Shown here in pieces: positions 5,610 through 7,868 of a stretch of DNA of 7,868 nucleotides. This DNA comes from Actinomycetes bacterium. Its GTDB lineage: Bacteria; Actinomycetota; Actinomycetes; Actinomycetales; Cellulomonadaceae. The position numbers and the translations under genes are program-made. Every line of letters starts with the position of its first letter. The stretch's first letter is position 1. The notes below the pieces were generated by a model. It did not search any database, was not told the DNA's origin, and saw only the letters and a program-made list of their open reading frames with translations. The stretch spans positions 1 to 7,868 of the forward strand of contig JAEZBT010000153.1 in assembly GCA_023426865.1 (NCBI GenBank), given 5' to 3'.

Positions 5610-7528
5610 GCGCGATGTGGCAGATCGCGAGGTCCGGCGTCCGCGCCCACCGGGGCGCCTACGTCGGCACGGCGGCGGTCCTCGCCGTCGCAGCCGCCCT
5701 CGTGGCGGTCACGGGCGTCCTCCTGGAGTCGGGGCTGCGCGCCCAGGCCTCGGGCGAGGCCCTGTCCGGGGGCATGCTCGTCGCCCTGGCGTCGTCCTTC
5801 GCGGGCACCGCCCTGGTGGTCGTCGTGATGGTCGTCGCGTCGACCGTGAGCCTCGCGCTGCGGAGCCGCCGCCGGGAGTTCGCCCTGCTCCGCGCGGTCG
5901 GCACGACGCCGGGCCAGGTGCGCAGCGCGGTGACGCTCGAGGTGGCGCTGGTGACCGCGGTGGCCGCGCCGCTGGGTGCCGTCGCCGGCCTGTTCGGGGC
6001 GCGGCTCCTGGACCCGCTCCTGGTGCGGGCGGGCATCGCGGACGCGGGCTTCCGTTCGCCCGTGTCGCCCTGGCCGGTCCTGTTCGCGGTGCTGCTCGTG
6101 CTCGTGACGGCCGTCCCGGTCGGCCGGCTGGCCGCTCGCGAGTCGGCCCGGATGGCGCCGACGGACGCCCTGCGCGCGAGCGCCGTCGAGCCCCGGGCCC
6201 TGAGCCGCGGGCGGCGGGTGAGCGCCCTCGTGCTGGCGGTGGTCGGGCTGGCGAGCGCGTTCTCGCCGCTGTTCGTCCCCGGCGCGCTGGGAAGCGCCTC
6301 CGCGGCCGTCTCGGCGTTCTTCCTCGTGGGCGCCGGTGCACTCGCCGGGCCGCTCGTGGTCGGCTGGGTGTTCGACCGCCTCGCCCGGCTGCCGGCCGGA
6401 CCTGCGTCGTCGCTCGCCGTGGCGAACCTCCGGGGGTTCTCGCGCCGACTCACCACGGTCGTCGTGCCGCTGGCCCTGGTCGTGGCGGCGGCGACCGCGC
6501 AGACGAGCGTCGACCGGGCGCTGACGACGGCCGCCGGCGAACAGCTCACGCAGGCGCTGCGCGCGGACCTCGTGGTGACCGCCGGGGCGGGCCTGGCGCC
6601 CGAGGACGTCGCGCTCGTGGCCGCCGTGCCGGGCGTGGCCGGGGTCGCCCCGCTGGCCGTGGTCCCGGCGCAGGTGCGCACCGACGACGACGAGGACCTG
6701 GCGTTCGCGGCAGCCCTGTCCTGGGAGGTCACGGCGCTGCAGGTGGTGGCGCCCGACGCGGTGACCGCCGGCCTGTTCGACCCGGGCGTCGAACGGGGGT
6801 CGCTCGCGGCGCTGGCGGAGCCGGGCACGATCGCGATCAGCAGCGACGCCGCCATGGAGACCGGCGCCCGGCTGGACGGGTCGGTGACGCTCCGGCTCGG
6901 CGACGACGAGGTCGAGGCCCGGGTGGTCGCCGTGTACTCGCGCGGGCTCGGCCTGGGCGGCTACCTCACCGGACCGGCGACACCGGCCGCGCACGGCCTG
7001 GACCCGGCGTCGACCGCGGTGCTCGTCGACGTCTCGCCGGGCGCGGACGCCGCGCAGGTGTCCGCGGACGTCTCGGCCCAGGTGCCGACGTCCTCGGTGT
7101 CCGACGTCGAGGGCCACGTGGCGCAGGCGATGACCGCGGGCGCCGGCGAGAACCAGCTGTCGACGGCGCTGCTGCTGCTCCTGCTCGGTGTCGTGGCGGT
7201 CGGCGCGGTGAGCACCCTCGCCCTCACGACGGCGTCACGCCGGGACGAGCTGGCCCTGCTGCACCGCACGGGCACCACGCGTCGCCAGCTCACCGCCATG
7301 ACGACGGTCGAGTCGCTGGTGACCGCCGCGACGGCGTGGGCACTGGGCACGATCGCCGTGATCCCGGCCGTCATCGGCGTCAGCGCCGGGCTGCTGGGGG
7401 CGCGCCTGGTCGTGGACCTACCCACCTACGGCCTGGTCAGCGCGGGCGTGGTGCTCCTCGCGGTCGCCGCGACCGGGATCGCGTCCCGCCGAGCGACGCG
7501 CATCGCCGTCGGGAGCGCGGTCGCCTAG
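5606..7528 (+). CDS. FtsX-type ABC permease with ten membrane helices and a large external domain
   Basis: Predicted 640-aa permease partner of the preceding ATPase. Hydrophobic segments lie at about 18-41, 57-85, 107-133, 156-174, 205-225, 232-257, 283-301, 519-541, 567-595 and 608-626. That is ten helices with one large extracytoplasmic domain of about 215 residues (302-517) between helices 7 and 8, the layout of BceB-like permeases. Two FtsX repeats are marked by the coupling motifs RRREFALLRAVGTTPGQV (88-105) and SRRDELALLHRTGTTRRQL (544-562), which contact the ATPase. The start is either GTG 5606, overlapping the ATPase stop as GTGA, or ATG 5615 nine bases later with GGTGAG (5605-5610) as its ribosome site; the proteins differ by three residues. 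The substrate is unknown: antimicrobial peptide, lipid or envelope precursor are family-level possibilities. Confidence 0.92.
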   Translation: MSAMWQIARSGVRAHRGAYVGTAAVLAVAAALVAVTGVLLESGLRAQASGEALSGGMLVALASSFAGTALVVVVMVVASTVSLALRSRRREFALLRAVGTTPGQVRSAVTLEVALVTAVAAPLGAVAGLFGARLLDPLLVRAGIADAGFRSPVSPWPVLFAVLLVLVTAVPVGRLAARESARMAPTDALRASAVEPRALSRGRRVSALVLAVVGLASAFSPLFVPGALGSASAAVSAFFLVGAGALAGPLVVGWVFDRLARLPAGPASSLAVANLRGFSRRLTTVVVPLALVVAAATAQTSVDRALTTAAGEQLTQALRADLVVTAGAGLAPEDVALVAAVPGVAGVAPLAVVPAQVRTDDDEDLAFAAALSWEVTALQVVAPDAVTAGLFDPGVERGSLAALAEPGTIAISSDAAMETGARLDGSVTLRLGDDEVEARVVAVYSRGLGLGGYLTGPATPAAHGLDPASTAVLVDVSPGADAAQVSADVSAQVPTSSVSDVEGHVAQAMTAGAGENQLSTALLLLLLGVVAVGAVSTLALTTASRRDELALLHRTGTTRRQLTAMTTVESLVTAATAWALGTIAVIPAVIGVSAGLLGARLVVDLPTYGLVSAGVVLLAVAATGIASRRATRIAVGSAVA

Positions 7529-7583
7529 ACCGTCCCCGCTCCCCGCGGTGCCTGTCCACCGCCATCCGAACGACCACCCGCTC

Positions 7584-7590
7584 GAAGGAG
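7584..7590 (+). promoter_or_regulatory. Ribosome binding site of the serine-hydrolase-like gene
   Basis: GAAGGAG with 6 nt before the ATG at 7597. It decides the start codon of the truncated gene. The 68-bp gap after the permease stop (7529-7596) shows no clear promoter or terminator, so the gene is probably co-transcribed with the transporter genes. Confidence 0.8.
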
Positions 7591-7596
7591 ACTGTG

Positions 7597-7868
7597 ATGC
7601 CTCAGGACCAGAACCTGCCCGAGAACCCGGCCCCGCCCATGTTCCCCGGCCGACACCCGCGGTCGGCGCGCACGACGGCCGTCGCCGTCGGCATGCTGCT
7701 CGTCCTCACCGGTACCGCCACCGCGTGGGCGCTCACCCGCCCGGGTCCGTCCGAGCCGACCGGCGCGCCCGTCGGGTCCGCGGCGGGTGCGCACCGGGAC
7801 CCGCAGGTCCAGTCGGTGCTCGACGGTCTCGTCGACGACCTGGGGTTCCCGGGCGTGGTGGCGCATGT
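7597..7868 (+). CDS. Membrane-anchored serine hydrolase (class C beta-lactamase / D,D-carboxypeptidase-like), N-terminal part
   Basis: Only the first 90 codons are present; the gene runs off the right edge. A Pro-rich cytoplasmic start (1-20) is followed by a basic flank (R19-R25) and one hydrophobic helix (about 27-46). A Pro/Gly/Ala linker (48-66) leads into DPQVQSVLDGLVDDLGFPGVVAH. That last segment matches the opening of PF00144 enzymes, where a helix of the type VQxxLDxLV is followed by PGxxA and the first beta strand. The catalytic SxxK would lie beyond the window, so the assignment rests on a short stretch. The protein could be a signal-anchored enzyme or a cleaved secreted one. Its position directly behind the transporter suggests an envelope role such as peptidoglycan peptide trimming or hydrolysis of an antibiotic; this is inference. 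Confidence 0.62.
   Translation, partial: MPQDQNLPENPAPPMFPGRHPRSARTTAVAVGMLLVLTGTATAWALTRPGPSEPTGAPVGSAAGAHRDPQVQSVLDGLVDDLGFPGVVAH

Noticed and set aside
5180..7117. Long minus-strand open frame (about 645 codons) opposite the ATPase and permease genes
   Set aside because: It is composed of His/Arg/Gly-rich sequence typical of an antisense shadow, while the plus-strand frames encode intact ABC motifs and membrane helices.
7525..7866. Minus-strand open frame at the right edge
   Set aside because: It is the complement of a plus-strand gene with a strong ribosome site, a membrane helix and a recognisable enzyme start; its own translation has no motif.

Overview
The window is very GC-rich (roughly three quarters G+C by eye). 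Its codons end almost always in G or C, its genes are tightly packed with ATGA/GTGA overlaps, and it carries LacI/CUT1-type sugar genes beside a NarL-type two-component system. This points to a high-GC actinobacterium, plausibly a Micrococcales/Cellulomonas-like soil or plant-matter organism. The genus is an inference; no rRNA or marker gene is present. Two functional blocks are transcribed divergently away from about position 2640.

Left block (minus strand, 64-2555): a LacI-family regulator (1527-2555) lies upstream of, and in the same direction as, a lipoprotein substrate-binding protein of a carbohydrate ABC transporter (64-1398). The same 16-bp palindrome, GTCGAAGCGCTTCGAC, sits in front of both genes (1480-1495 and 2582-2597). 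A shorter perfect copy (1459-1470) and a degenerate copy (2571-2582) accompany them. The simplest reading is a local, sugar-inducible regulon in which the regulator represses itself and the uptake gene. The permease genes expected for such a transporter are not in the window and probably lie to the left of position 1. A GC-only palindrome (23-49) lies just after the binding-protein gene.

Right block (plus strand, 2715-7868): a membrane histidine kinase (HisKA_3 type, 2715-4055) overlaps its NarL/LuxR-type response regulator (4052-4714) by 4 nt. After a 139-bp gap with a possible promoter comes a MacB/LolD-type ABC ATPase (4854-5609). It overlaps by 4 nt a 10-helix FtsX-type permease (5606-7528) with one large extracytoplasmic domain. 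A membrane-anchored protein that begins like a serine hydrolase of the class C beta-lactamase / D,D-carboxypeptidase family follows (from 7597, cut by the window end). Together they look like a cell-envelope sensing and export/resistance module: the kinase senses a membrane or extracellular cue, the regulator activates the transporter promoter, and the transporter and hydrolase act at the envelope. The ligand and the exported or removed substrate cannot be read from sequence.

No RNA genes, insertion sequences, CRISPR arrays or phage genes were seen. No gap between genes exceeds 300 bp. The families are all known. The parts most worth a second look are the operator arrangement, the pairing of a NarL-type system with a BceB-like permease and a hydrolase, and the diverged ATP-binding lid of the kinase.
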